Positions 48,301 through 56,573 of a stretch of DNA of 64,000 bases are shown here, in pieces. Within the stretch, counting starts at the first letter, position 1. Each line of letters begins with the position of its first letter. This stretch comes from Litoribacter populi (lineage in GTDB: Bacteria; Bacteroidota; Bacteroidia; Cytophagales; Cyclobacteriaceae): contig NZ_VMKN01000001.1 in the NCBI RefSeq assembly GCF_007483685.1, positions 3,228,143-3,292,142 on the forward strand, in the 5' to 3' direction. Below the pieces are notes generated by a model that worked only from the letters and a program-made list of their open reading frames with translations, had not been told where the DNA came from and ran no database searches. The translations under genes and the position numbers were made by a program.

Positions 48301-48549
48301 TTGCCGGGAAAAACCAATAAAGGAAAACTCCAAGGTGACGTCCCCAGAAGGCACCTCGATAGTATACTCACCATCCAAATCCGTTACCGCTCCAGTGGTA
48401 GAACCCTGGACCAGTACACTCACTCCCGGCAAAGGTCCACCATCCTCTTGGGAGGTCACTTTCCCTGTTACTGAAATCTGGGCATACGTGGGTATGGCCA
48501 GCAAAAACAGCATCAGGAAAAAGACTGATTTTGTACAATTTTGCGTCAT
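45400..48549 (-). CDS. SusC/RagA-family TonB-linked outer-membrane transporter
   Basis: A 1049-residue protein. Signal peptide (1-23, ending PTYAQ), a CarboxypepD_reg-like domain (ISVTGKVTSQEDGGPLPGVS, about 25-105), a TonB-dependent plug with VVVTAFGI and VVIITTKKGS, then a 22-strand barrel ending NLSAQF. It imports oligomers bound by the SusD partner. No glycoside hydrolase or sigma/anti-sigma pair is adjacent. The downstream D-aminoacylase and peptidases hint at a peptide or peptidoglycan-like substrate. Confidence 0.95.
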   Translation of the reverse strand: MTQNCTKSVFFLMLFLLAIPTYAQISVTGKVTSQEDGGPLPGVSVLVQGSTTGAVTDLDGEYTIEVPSGDVTLEFSFIGFSRQRVQVRNRSELNVVMVPDIAQLSEVVVTAFGIEQEKKALVSATQEVKGRELALSREPNMVDALNAKVAGVQVTRQGGSAGAASSIVIRGMSSISGENQPLFVVDGIPINNEYRTRSRSSGVDAPNRAIDINPNDIESMNVLKGPAATALYGIQAASGVVIITTKKGSRSDTQNLSVNFSSNTGVDRIMQNFPAQMTYAQGDRGVHGTTTFGHFGPPLSTLRFNGQDTHRDPRGLLVDMNDPSATNQMMDPVNNQDVFFQDGLTLDNSISVSTGNKHSSFYISMGDFSQTGIIPNNKYNRRSFKVTGESSLTEKLRVTASANYVHSTSTRFGRGDNFADVVQGSFRTPPSFDNSLGHLRPDGGQRSFRDNSPDNPFWTVNNNPYEDEVNRIIGFIQANYDPLDWLNIMYRIGTDVSSDKRNQQWAVGSFGGDALPGGRVQETTYNDRLLNSDLIITANTQLGEDFNLQGMVGQNFYSRSYRMQFFDGRNLAIPGLYRITNAQTNLVQDQFTELKQTAAVFSRVSVDFRNYAFLEATGRNEWTSTLLPPNNSFFYGSVGTGFVFTEAFNLDQGFFSFGKLRASYSEAGRDTNPYRDQTYFGRSSISGAWGGGLVFPLPSGVGGVQLAGLAGNPNLRPERNKTWEFGGEFRFAENRLGLDVTYYRERNVDQIIAVSEPGSTGFSSRWINAGTIENRGWEIVANASPLVGDFKWDIVANFSRNRNVVLDLPVDRYALAGFGNLRPSLVEGQPYGIFMGTGFLRDDQGNRIINENGYPQRVLPSDENPSGDIIIGDPTPDFLLGLRNNLSYKNFLLTFLWDIRVGGDVANVTANWMRAQGVGAFTEDRGSQVIFRGVKGDGSPNDIPVVIDDARYYNNTTGNRDIAERFIEDGSWVRLRDITLTYQVPSAIANRLKMRNLDVSLYGRNLLLFTAYTGVDPETNLAGPNSSIGVDAFGTPTTRSVGINLSAQF

Positions 48550-48946
48550 TTACTTGTAAATTTTGGGTGTAACATAAATTAAAATATTTAAAATTGAAGT
48601 TAAAGGTTTAGATACTTACCCTGAATCAGGATGGCTAAAAACCGGTCAAAAAATCCCTAAAGCTGATAAAAAGATACAGCTAACTTTTTTCGATTTTAAT
48701 AAACTTTAAGAATTAGATCCTAATTTTGGTTAATTTTTTAAGATTTTCAAACATTCCCATCAAAAATCCTTTGCATTACACCAATGGTAGATTTAAATTA
48801 CAAAAATGATAATGACAAAAACTAATACAAAATTTTTAATTATGTCATACTTTCAGTATAAAAAATTTTAGAATTGGATCTTTTTTGATTTTCTATTGAA
48901 AATATTCGGAAATCTCATGGGAAGAATATTTTATTAAATTTAAAAA
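48550..48946. other. AT-rich upstream region of susC
   Basis: About 400 bases. No gene was seen. No promoter with correct spacing could be picked with confidence. Confidence 0.5.
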
Positions 48947-48980
48947 AAATGCCGATGGTTTCCTTTTTCCATCGGCATTT
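48947..48980 (-). terminator. Terminator after the membrane pyrophosphatase
   Basis: Perfect 12-bp stem AAATGCCGATGG / CCATCGGCATTT with a ten-base loop, followed on minus by eight T. Confidence 0.92.
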
Positions 48981-48998
48981 CTAGCAAAGAATATCAAA

Positions 48999-51206
48999 TT
49001 AAGGCTTTACTACTTCAAGTGTTTTTGCTACAGTTTCCATTTCCACTTCAATAGCCATCACCGCATCATCGGGAAGGTTGTGATGAGGATTAATAGAAAT
49101 GTGCGGAGCGATCACCAAGGCAACAATTGACATGAGTTTAATGAGGATATTCATAGAAGGACCAGAGGTATCCTTGAACGGATCCCCCACAGTATCCCCA
49201 GTGACAGAGGCCTTATGAGGTTCAGATCCTTTATAATACATCTCACCATTAATTTCAACTCCTTTTTCGAAAGACTTCTTAGCATTATCCCAAGCTCCCC
49301 CTGCATTGTTTTGAAAAATACCCATCAATACGCCCGACACGGTCACTCCAGCCAAAAGCCCACCTAGCACTTCAGGCCCAAATGCAAATCCTACTATGAT
49401 TGGCACTAAAAGAGCAATTGCCCCAGGTGCTACCATTTCTCGTATGGATGCCTTGGTAGAAATCTCCACGCATTTGTCATACTCCGGCTTGGCTTTGTAC
49501 TCCATAATCCCAGGAATCTCTTTAAACTGTCTTCTAACTTCGTTTACCATATCCATGGCCGCTCGACCCACAGCCGCAATACAGAGCGATGAAAAGATAA
49601 ACGGAATCATTGCCCCCACAAAAAGGCCTGATAATACATCTGCCTTATATATATCAATTGAATTAATTCCAGCAAGTCCTACATAAGCTGCAAACAATGC
49701 CAAAGCGGTTAATGCTGCTGAAGCGATAGCGAAGCCTTTACCAGCCGCAGCCGTAGTATTACCCACCGCATCTAGGATATCTGTTCTTTCGCGCACTTCT
49801 TTTGGAAGTCCGGACATTTCTGCGATACCACCTGCATTATCAGCAATCGGTCCGAAAGCATCGATTGCCAACTGCATGGCTGTGGTTGCCATCATCCCTG
49901 CTGCCGCAATGGCAACTCCATAAAGTCCGGCCGCTAGAAAAGAAGTGTAAATACCACCAGCCAATACAAGTATAGGAAGTACAGTAGACTCCATACCTAC
50001 TGACAATCCGCCGATAATATTGGTAGCATGTCCGGTAGAGGATTGTTTTATTATAGAATTTACAGGTCGTTTGCCCATAGCAGTATAGTATTCCGTGATG
50101 ATGCTCATCAGTGCTCCCACAACTAAACCAATAAACACTGCTCCGAATACACCAGTTTTGGTAAACGTAACCTCAGGGTTTCTTACCAGATTCAGTTCCC
50201 CCGCTGGCAACATATAGTCAATTATAAAATAGGAAGCACCAACGGTCAACAAAATGGAAACCCAGTTGCCCATATTAAGGGCTGCCTGCACGCTGTCTGT
50301 TTCTTTGTTGATCTTAACGAAGAATGTACCCACGATGGAAAACAACAGTCCAACACCCGCAATCACCAAAGGCAACAAGATTGGAGCAATCCCGCCCATG
50401 TTGTCATTGGAAATAATCTCACGACCTAAAACCATGGATGCCAAAATAGTAGCCACATAAGAACCAAAAAGGTCAGCTCCCATACCGGCTACATCCCCCA
50501 CATTATCTCCAACGTTATCCGCAATAGTGGCTGGGTTTCTTACATCATCTTCTGGAATTCCAGCCTCCACTTTTCCTACCAGGTCGGCGCCCACATCGGC
50601 AGCTTTGGTATAAATACCGCCCCCTACCCTAGCAAAAAGGGCAATAGATTCAGCGCCAAGAGAAAAACCAGCTAAAACTTCCAAGGCAGTTTCCATCTCC
50701 ATTCCATTAACATCTCCCCCTACGGAAAGGACGAACATATGATAAAATACTATAAATAAGGAGCCCATCCCAAGGACAGCCAAGCCTGCAACCCCAAGTC
50801 CCATAACGGAACCACCTGTAAAGGATACTTGAAGAGCTTTCCTCAAACTAGTCTTAGCAGCCTGGGTGGTTCTTACATTAGCCTTGGTAGCAATGTTCAT
50901 CCCAACATAACCTGCAAATGCTGAAAGTACAGCTCCAATTACAAATGAGATGGAAATGATCCAACTTGAATTTTCAACCAAGGTTCCGGACCATGCGAGG
51001 ATAATACCTGCAATGATGACAAAATAGATGAGAACTTTCCATTCAGCTTTGAGGAAAGCCATAGCTCCCCTGGCGATGTGTCCAGCAAGCTCTATCATGT
51101 TTTGATCTCCGGAGTCCTGTTTGGTGACCCAAGCAGACTTTATGGCCATCACGATTAGACCGATAATACCCATCGCTGGGACCGCATACGTAAAGATTTG
51201 TTCCAT
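48999..51206 (-). CDS. hppA: Membrane-bound ion-translocating pyrophosphatase
   Basis: A 735-residue, ~16-TM protein that couples pyrophosphate hydrolysis to Na+ and/or H+ pumping. Catalytic segments are [34 protein letters not shown], and near the C-terminus [14 protein letters not shown]. The K+-site segment reads [13 protein letters not shown], with Ala rather than Lys after NTTA, indicating the K+-dependent class, to which Na+-pumping enzymes belong. A canonical promoter lies 34 bases upstream. Confidence 0.96.
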   Translation of the reverse strand: MEQIFTYAVPAMGIIGLIVMAIKSAWVTKQDSGDQNMIELAGHIARGAMAFLKAEWKVLIYFVIIAGIILAWSGTLVENSSWIISISFVIGAVLSAFAGYVGMNIATKANVRTTQAAKTSLRKALQVSFTGGSVMGLGVAGLAVLGMGSLFIVFYHMFVLSVGGDVNGMEMETALEVLAGFSLGAESIALFARVGGGIYTKAADVGADLVGKVEAGIPEDDVRNPATIADNVGDNVGDVAGMGADLFGSYVATILASMVLGREIISNDNMGGIAPILLPLVIAGVGLLFSIVGTFFVKINKETDSVQAALNMGNWVSILLTVGASYFIIDYMLPAGELNLVRNPEVTFTKTGVFGAVFIGLVVGALMSIITEYYTAMGKRPVNSIIKQSSTGHATNIIGGLSVGMESTVLPILVLAGGIYTSFLAAGLYGVAIAAAGMMATTAMQLAIDAFGPIADNAGGIAEMSGLPKEVRERTDILDAVGNTTAAAGKGFAIASAALTALALFAAYVGLAGINSIDIYKADVLSGLFVGAMIPFIFSSLCIAAVGRAAMDMVNEVRRQFKEIPGIMEYKAKPEYDKCVEISTKASIREMVAPGAIALLVPIIVGFAFGPEVLGGLLAGVTVSGVLMGIFQNNAGGAWDNAKKSFEKGVEINGEMYYKGSEPHKASVTGDTVGDPFKDTSGPSMNILIKLMSIVALVIAPHISINPHHNLPDDAVMAIEVEMETVAKTLEVVKP

Positions 51207-51555
51207 ATTGAGTGGATTAATAGTGTTAGTTTACTTTAACAAATATATTATTTATCACGTATCTGACAATTAATATGCTGGTAATAGGTTAAAAATACAA
51301 AATATCATCACTACCCATAATCACTTACCGCCTTATTTGTTGAATAATCAATAAAAAAATATCATATATTTTGAAAATTCCACAAATAAATGACCATTAT
51401 TTTCACAAAAACCTATATAACGAATTTTAATTGATATTTCAATGAATATACACAAACGAATGATTGATTTCACGTAATCTGCAACTGAATAGGTCTATAG
51501 TCTGCCCTAAGGGTAATTTTCTTATCTTTAAGTCTCTCGTTTTAGCTATAGAAAT
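51207..51555. other. Divergent promoter region between hppA and the oxidoreductase gene
   Basis: Very AT-rich. It holds the hppA promoter (51240-51269). No gene was seen. On the plus strand possible -7 words lie near 51512 and 51520 but lack a well-spaced TTG. Confidence 0.5.
51240..51269 (-). promoter_or_regulatory. Canonical Bacteroidota promoter of hppA
   Basis: On minus: TTG (51267-51269), exactly 19 bases, then TATATTTG (51240-51247), a perfect TAnnTTTG. The ATG follows after 33 bases. Confidence 0.8.
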
Positions 51556-52536
51556 ATGAAAGCAATAAGTATAATTAAGCCAGGAGGTCCGGAAGCTCTA
51601 CAATTAGTGCAGAAAGACAAGCCCATCCCCAAAATGGGTGAGGTCCTTATTCGTGTGAAAGCAGCTGGAATTAACAGGCCCGATATTGCACAGCGCAAAG
51701 GCAGGTATCCCGCCCCAAAAGATGCACCTGCAGATATTCCGGGACTGGAAGTAGCTGGAATTGTTGAGCAAGTTGGGGAGAATGTTTCGGAGAAAGTTAT
51801 AGGCCAAGAAATATGCGCCTTAATATCAGGGGGAGGCTATGCGGAGTATGTCTGCGCTCCTTGGAAGCAATGCCTGCCAGTTCCTGCCGGCGCTACTTTG
51901 GAAGAGGCGGCATCTCTTCCGGAGACGTTTTTCACGGTTTGGAACAACGTGTTTGATATCGGGAAATTTACATCTGGAGAAACGGTTTTAATCCACGGAG
52001 GAAGTAGTGGTATTGGCGTGACGGCTATACAGATAGTTAAGGCGATGGGAGGAAAAGTGGTAGTCACTGCTGGCACGGATGAAAAATGTCAGGCTTGTAT
52101 TGACCTTGGAGCTGACTTGGCCATAAATTACAAAACTCAGGATTTTGAACAGGAGGTGAAAAACTCTGGATCAATTGAAGGTGTTGACATTGTGCTGGAT
52201 ATGATTGGCGGGGAATATACTCCCAAAAATATTGCGTTGATGAATCCTTTTGGCAGAATCGTCATGATCAATGCCATGAAAGGCAAAGATGCTAATGTGG
52301 ACCTAATTCAGATCATGAAAAAAAGACTTGTCTTGACGGGTTCTACCCTACGGCCTCAAACAATTGAATATAAAGGAAAAATTGCTGATAAACTTAGAGA
52401 GAAGATTTGGCCTTTTTTCCATGAAAAAATAAAGCCAGTGATATTTAAGACTTTCCCATTGGCAGAAGCTTCGGCCGCACATGAGTTGCTGGAGTCTTCT
52501 AACCATATAGGCAAACTTTTGCTGGTAAATTCGTAA
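51556..52536 (+). CDS. NAD(P)H-quinone oxidoreductase, PIG3/QOR type
   Basis: A 326-residue zinc-independent medium-chain dehydrogenase. Seen: VKAAGINRPDIAQRKGRYP, PGLEVAGIVEQVG, GGGYAEYV, and the nucleotide-binding segment VLIHGGSSGIGVTAIQI. It resembles the TP53I3 (PIG3) branch, which reduces quinones with NADPH. It is followed 25 bases later by an NTF2-like gene, probably the same operon. Confidence 0.9.
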   Translation: MKAISIIKPGGPEALQLVQKDKPIPKMGEVLIRVKAAGINRPDIAQRKGRYPAPKDAPADIPGLEVAGIVEQVGENVSEKVIGQEICALISGGGYAEYVCAPWKQCLPVPAGATLEEAASLPETFFTVWNNVFDIGKFTSGETVLIHGGSSGIGVTAIQIVKAMGGKVVVTAGTDEKCQACIDLGADLAINYKTQDFEQEVKNSGSIEGVDIVLDMIGGEYTPKNIALMNPFGRIVMINAMKGKDANVDLIQIMKKRLVLTGSTLRPQTIEYKGKIADKLREKIWPFFHEKIKPVIFKTFPLAEASAAHELLESSNHIGKLLLVNS

Positions 52537-52561
52537 AATACTTTAAAAATTAAATATAGAC

Positions 52562-52984
52562 ATGAAAAGATTTATACTATTGATGATGGCCTTTGGATTT
52601 TCCTTGCCTTTAATGGCACAGGAAGAGTTAAGGGAATTGAACCAAGAAGAGCGCACCGGTCGTAGATTGGCACAGGAACAGTTGGACGCCTACAATAATC
52701 GGGATATTGATGCTTTCTTAACCCCCTATAGCGATGATGTAAAGGTATTTCAGTTTCCAGAAACCTTGCTATATGAAGGAAAAGAAAAAATGCGGGAAAA
52801 TTACGCTAGGTATTTTGCTATGACCCCTGACCTATACTGCAAGCTGATCAACAGGATCGTACAAGGCAACACCGTAATTGATCAAGAGGAAGTTACGAGA
52901 GTGCGTGGGGAAGAGCCGACAAAAGCCATTGCCATCTACAAAATCAAGGGCGAAAAGATCGCTGAAGTTTACTTTATCAAGTAG
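52562..52984 (+). CDS. Secreted NTF2-like (SnoaL-type) protein
   Basis: A 140-residue protein, signal peptide 1-19 (ending LMAQ). The pattern GRRLAQEQLDAYNNRDIDAFLTPY, VKVFQFPETLLYEGKEKMRENYARYF and C-terminal KIAEVYFIK is that of the NTF2-like/SnoaL fold, a cone-shaped pocket that may bind a small ligand. The function is not predictable. Confidence 0.85.
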   Translation: MKRFILLMMAFGFSLPLMAQEELRELNQEERTGRRLAQEQLDAYNNRDIDAFLTPYSDDVKVFQFPETLLYEGKEKMRENYARYFAMTPDLYCKLINRIVQGNTVIDQEEVTRVRGEEPTKAIAIYKIKGEKIAEVYFIK

Positions 52985-53105
52985 TTAAGATTTTTTAACG
53001 GTTTTAATTGAAACTATTGTAGCGTTTGGCTCCTTCTCTACGTATAAAGAATTGAACATGCATTCATGTTTTCAATACATTTAATAAGGGCTTATGTTAA
53101 AAAAG

Positions 53106-53132
53106 AGGTTTCCGGTTCGGAGACCTTTTTTT
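53106..53132 (+). terminator. Terminator after the NTF2-like gene
   Basis: 9-bp stem AGGTTTCCG / CGGAGACCT (one G-T pair), loop GTT, then a seven-T run. Confidence 0.85.
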
Positions 53133-53169
53133 ATTCGTACATCGGAAATTTAGTTTTTGGTATCTCACT

Positions 53170-54258
53170 TCATTTTTCAAAAAAATTCTTTACAGCTTCA
53201 AACAAAAACTTTTTGGCCGAATCGCTGTCTCCTTTTTCAGGAAGCGGGGGAAGAAATATTGTTTCCTCAAAGCCAGGCCCCGGAACATCCCCAGAAGTGA
53301 TAAGGTAAATTGGTTTCGAATGGCTTTTCCCCAATTGCATAAGTTTGTAGCTTCCCTTTCCCGCTGCGGACTGCAGATCATAGCGGCCCTCCCCGGTGAT
53401 AACAAGGTCTGCCCATTTTACCTTATCTTCCATATTTACTTTTGAAAAGAAATATTTAGGGCCACTAACTAAGTCTGTAAGAAAAAAGGCGCTCAGACCA
53501 ACTGCAATCCCACCAGCAGCTCCATAACCAGGTTTATCTTCCAGGTCAAATGGACTTTTATCTTGGAGAAGTTCGAAAAAACGGTTGGTTATATTCTGCA
53601 ATTCCTCTAACCCTTCCGCTTCAAGGCCCTTTTGGGGACCAAATACAGGCACCGCTCCTTCCGTCCCTTGGAATGGGTTATCAACATCACAAAGTAAGGT
53701 AAATTTTAATTCAAATTTTTCAAGGGGTCTTTGGATGAGTTTGATTTTGTCCAAAAAATAAGGTGAAAACATGGCCACTTCCCTTCCCCACTGATTGAGG
53801 AAATTGAATCCTAGTGCTTTGAGTATTCCCACCCCCATATCAATGGTGGCACTTCCTCCCAACCCCAACTCAATTTCTTTTGCCCCATTCTGATAGGCAG
53901 TCCGAATCAGTTCTCCAGTTCCATAAGTACAGGAGGTAAAAGGGTCCCTCTCTTCAGCTTTGAGTAAGCCCACCCCTGAGACGGTCGATACATCCACGAA
54001 AGCCTTTTGGTTAGGCCCATCCCAACCATAAAAACCTTTGATGGGCCTTCCCAGTGGATCTAAGACAAGCATTTCCTTTTTTTCGAGCCCCATAGCCTGG
54101 GTCATTAACAAACATGTCCCATCACCTCCGTCGGCAATGGGACATATTTTTATTTCATGTTCCGGATGATTTTCTTTGATCGCAGTTCGAATGATTTCAG
54201 CAGCCTCATGAGCTTTCATGGTACCTTTAAATGCATTCGGTGCGATCAAGATTTTCAT
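53170..54258 (-). CDS. glxK: Glycerate kinase (GlxK/GarK type)
   Basis: A 362-residue kinase that phosphorylates D-glycerate, giving 2- or 3-phosphoglycerate. Seen: the N-terminal MKILIAPNAFKGTMKAHEAA, CPIADGGDGTC, ELGLGGSATIDMGVG, GYGAAGGIAVGL and LVITGEGRYDLQSAAGK, all hallmarks of glycerate kinase type 1. Its ATG overlaps the TGA of the AGCS symporter gene (ATGA), so the two are translationally coupled. Confidence 0.93.
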   Translation of the reverse strand: MKILIAPNAFKGTMKAHEAAEIIRTAIKENHPEHEIKICPIADGGDGTCLLMTQAMGLEKKEMLVLDPLGRPIKGFYGWDGPNQKAFVDVSTVSGVGLLKAEERDPFTSCTYGTGELIRTAYQNGAKEIELGLGGSATIDMGVGILKALGFNFLNQWGREVAMFSPYFLDKIKLIQRPLEKFELKFTLLCDVDNPFQGTEGAVPVFGPQKGLEAEGLEELQNITNRFFELLQDKSPFDLEDKPGYGAAGGIAVGLSAFFLTDLVSGPKYFFSKVNMEDKVKWADLVITGEGRYDLQSAAGKGSYKLMQLGKSHSKPIYLITSGDVPGPGFEETIFLPPLPEKGDSDSAKKFLFEAVKNFFEK

Positions 54259-55610
54259 ACATCCAGTTTTTTCATCCTTTTAAAATAATCCTTGGTGGCT
54301 GCCCTGACTTTTGGTGAAAGGTAGATGGCTGAGATCATGGTCGGAATCGCCATGATAGCGTACATACCGTCCACAAAACTGATAACCACTTCAAGAGAAG
54401 CCACAGCACCAGCTACAATGGTTATTAAGTAAAAATAATTATAATAATCGGCTCTTTTAGCTCCAAAGAGGTAATTAAAACATTTATGACCGTAATAACT
54501 GTAAGTAAACATGGTCGAGAAGGCAAAAACCAACACTGCAACCATAAGCAAATATTTTCCAAATCCTGGCAGGGCCATCTCAAATGCCGACAAGGTCAAT
54601 CTCACTCCGTCATTTTCAGTGGTTTGCCAAACCCCCGTCAGAAGGATCACCAACGAGGTCAAAGTACAGACTACTATAGTATCAATGAATGGACCCAGCA
54701 TAGCGATAAGGCCTTCTCTAACTGGTTCATTGTTTCTGGATGCTCCGTGAACCATTGGGGCAGTTCCTATACCTGCTTCATTGGAAAAAGCTGCCCTTCT
54801 CGCTCCTGTCACAATCACAGCTCCTACAGCACCACCCATCACAGCGTTGCCAGTAAAGGCGTCCTCCACGATTAGCCACAGCATGGAAGGCACATTATTA
54901 ATGTATTTGAATACGATTAATAAAACAGTAGCGAAATATAGTCCCACCATAAATGGAACCAACTTAGATGCCACTAAAGCAATCCTTTGGATACCCCCCA
55001 AAATCACTCCAGCGACAATCACCATCATGGTAATCCCGATGATCCATCTTGTTGGAGCTCCAGCGTCCAATCCTGCCGGCTCCAAGATTACAAACCTGAA
55101 AGTAGCAGTCAATTGATTGGCTTGGAAAATGGCCAAAAGGCCCAATATACCCGCAATGCAGAAGATGATGGACAGAAATTTCCATTTTCGGCCCATGCCC
55201 TCTTCGATCACATACATAGGCCCCCCTTGAATCACCCCAGCAGAATCTTTACCCCTATACATAATAGCAAGACTACAGGTAAAAAATTTGGTGGCCATCC
55301 CCACGAAAGCTGATACCCACATCCAAAAGATGGCGCCAGGCCCTCCCATGTTGATGGCTATGGCAACTCCGCTTATATTGCCGAGTCCTACAGTAGCTGC
55401 AATAGCGGCCGAAAGTGCCTGAAAGGATGTGATCTGACCAGGCATGTTAGAGTCATCGTATTTCCCCCTCACCACCTTCATGGCATGGCCTAATTTTCGA
55501 AAAGGCAAAAAGCCTGAATAGGCCAACAAAATTAATCCCCCACCCATCAATAAGACGAGCATGGGGGTATCCCAAATCCAATTACTGAAATTGACTATAA
55601 ATTCACCCAC
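54255..55610 (-). CDS. Sodium:alanine/glycine symporter (AGCS family)
   Basis: A 451-residue protein with about 11 membrane segments. The AGCS signature GAIFWMWVSAFVGMATKFFTCSLAIMYR and the IAATVGLGNISGVA segment are present. Members carry alanine, glycine or related amino acids with Na+. Coupling to glycerate kinase suggests import of a three-carbon compound whose breakdown yields glycerate (for example serine), but that is inference. Confidence 0.92.
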   Translation of the reverse strand: MGEFIVNFSNWIWDTPMLVLLMGGGLILLAYSGFLPFRKLGHAMKVVRGKYDDSNMPGQITSFQALSAAIAATVGLGNISGVAIAINMGGPGAIFWMWVSAFVGMATKFFTCSLAIMYRGKDSAGVIQGGPMYVIEEGMGRKWKFLSIIFCIAGILGLLAIFQANQLTATFRFVILEPAGLDAGAPTRWIIGITMMVIVAGVILGGIQRIALVASKLVPFMVGLYFATVLLIVFKYINNVPSMLWLIVEDAFTGNAVMGGAVGAVIVTGARRAAFSNEAGIGTAPMVHGASRNNEPVREGLIAMLGPFIDTIVVCTLTSLVILLTGVWQTTENDGVRLTLSAFEMALPGFGKYLLMVAVLVFAFSTMFTYSYYGHKCFNYLFGAKRADYYNYFYLITIVAGAVASLEVVISFVDGMYAIMAIPTMISAIYLSPKVRAATKDYFKRMKKLDV

Positions 55611-55814
55611 TTTATTTGATTGATTTTCTAAATGTTAATGATTTTTGAAATTCCGAACCCGATCAAGGTACACAAACCAAAAAACTTTTGAGTCGCTTTT
55701 GGCTTTATACAAGTAGGAATATTAATAGCTATTTTCTGATTTTGCAAATTATTCCTTTATAGCCTGCTTCAATATTTTATCGAATAGGAATGGGCAGTAC
55801 TCACTTTTTCACCC

Positions 55815-56573
55815 ATGAACAGCCTGAAGAAAAAAACATATCACTTACTTTCTCCCCCTGATCACTCAGGGTCAGCCAATTGGTGGGTGGATGTGTTCAT
55901 CGTTACTCTTATTTTTTTGAATGTCTTGGTGATTATCCTCCGCTCCGTAGATTTTATCTATGATTGGTGGCCAGGGTTATTTGACGGTTTCGAAGTTTTC
56001 AGCATTTTGGTTTTTACCCTTGAATATCTGGCAAGGGTTTGGACAGGCAACCTCCATCCTGATTACCCCAAGGCACCTTTAGGTAATTTCAGGTTTGCCA
56101 CTTCTCCAATGATGGTCATTGATTTAATGGCCATTTTGCCTTTTTACCTTCCATTTCTCGGGTTGGATCTTCGCTTTTTTAGAATTATGCGAATTTTTCG
56201 CATATTCACAATCCTACGCCTTGTAAGATTTACTGATTCACTTGACTTTATGTACAAGGTCTATAAAAAGAGGATAAGCTTTTTGGTTATTTTCAGCCTG
56301 TTCACTTTCTTTTTCCTGATCTTATCCTCCATATTGCTCTATTATGCCGAAAATAGCACCCAACCGGATGCATTCTCAAGCATTCCCAAAACCATGTGGT
56401 GGGTGATGGGAGTTATCTCCTCCGTTGGATTCGGGGAAATTGCCCCGATGACCATTTTAGGAAGGATCATCGTCTCCCTAATAGCCTTTATGGCTATCAT
56501 GCTGTTTGGTCTTTCGGCAGCCGTGATAGCTTCTGGTTTTTCTGATATAATGGATGAAATGAAGAAAAACTGA
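55815..56573 (+). CDS. Voltage-gated ion channel (potassium-channel-like)
   Basis: A 252-residue six-TM channel subunit. The S4 segment RFFRIMRIFRIFTILRLVRF carries positive charges every third residue. The pore loop holds the filter SSVGFGEIAP, deviating from the K+ consensus TVGYGD by F for Y and E for D. Its last codon is directly followed by the stop of the convergent GH5-like gene, with no space for a terminator. Confidence 0.87.
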   Translation: MNSLKKKTYHLLSPPDHSGSANWWVDVFIVTLIFLNVLVIILRSVDFIYDWWPGLFDGFEVFSILVFTLEYLARVWTGNLHPDYPKAPLGNFRFATSPMMVIDLMAILPFYLPFLGLDLRFFRIMRIFRIFTILRLVRFTDSLDFMYKVYKKRISFLVIFSLFTFFFLILSSILLYYAENSTQPDAFSSIPKTMWWVMGVISSVGFGEIAPMTILGRIIVSLIAFMAIMLFGLSAAVIASGFSDIMDEMKKN

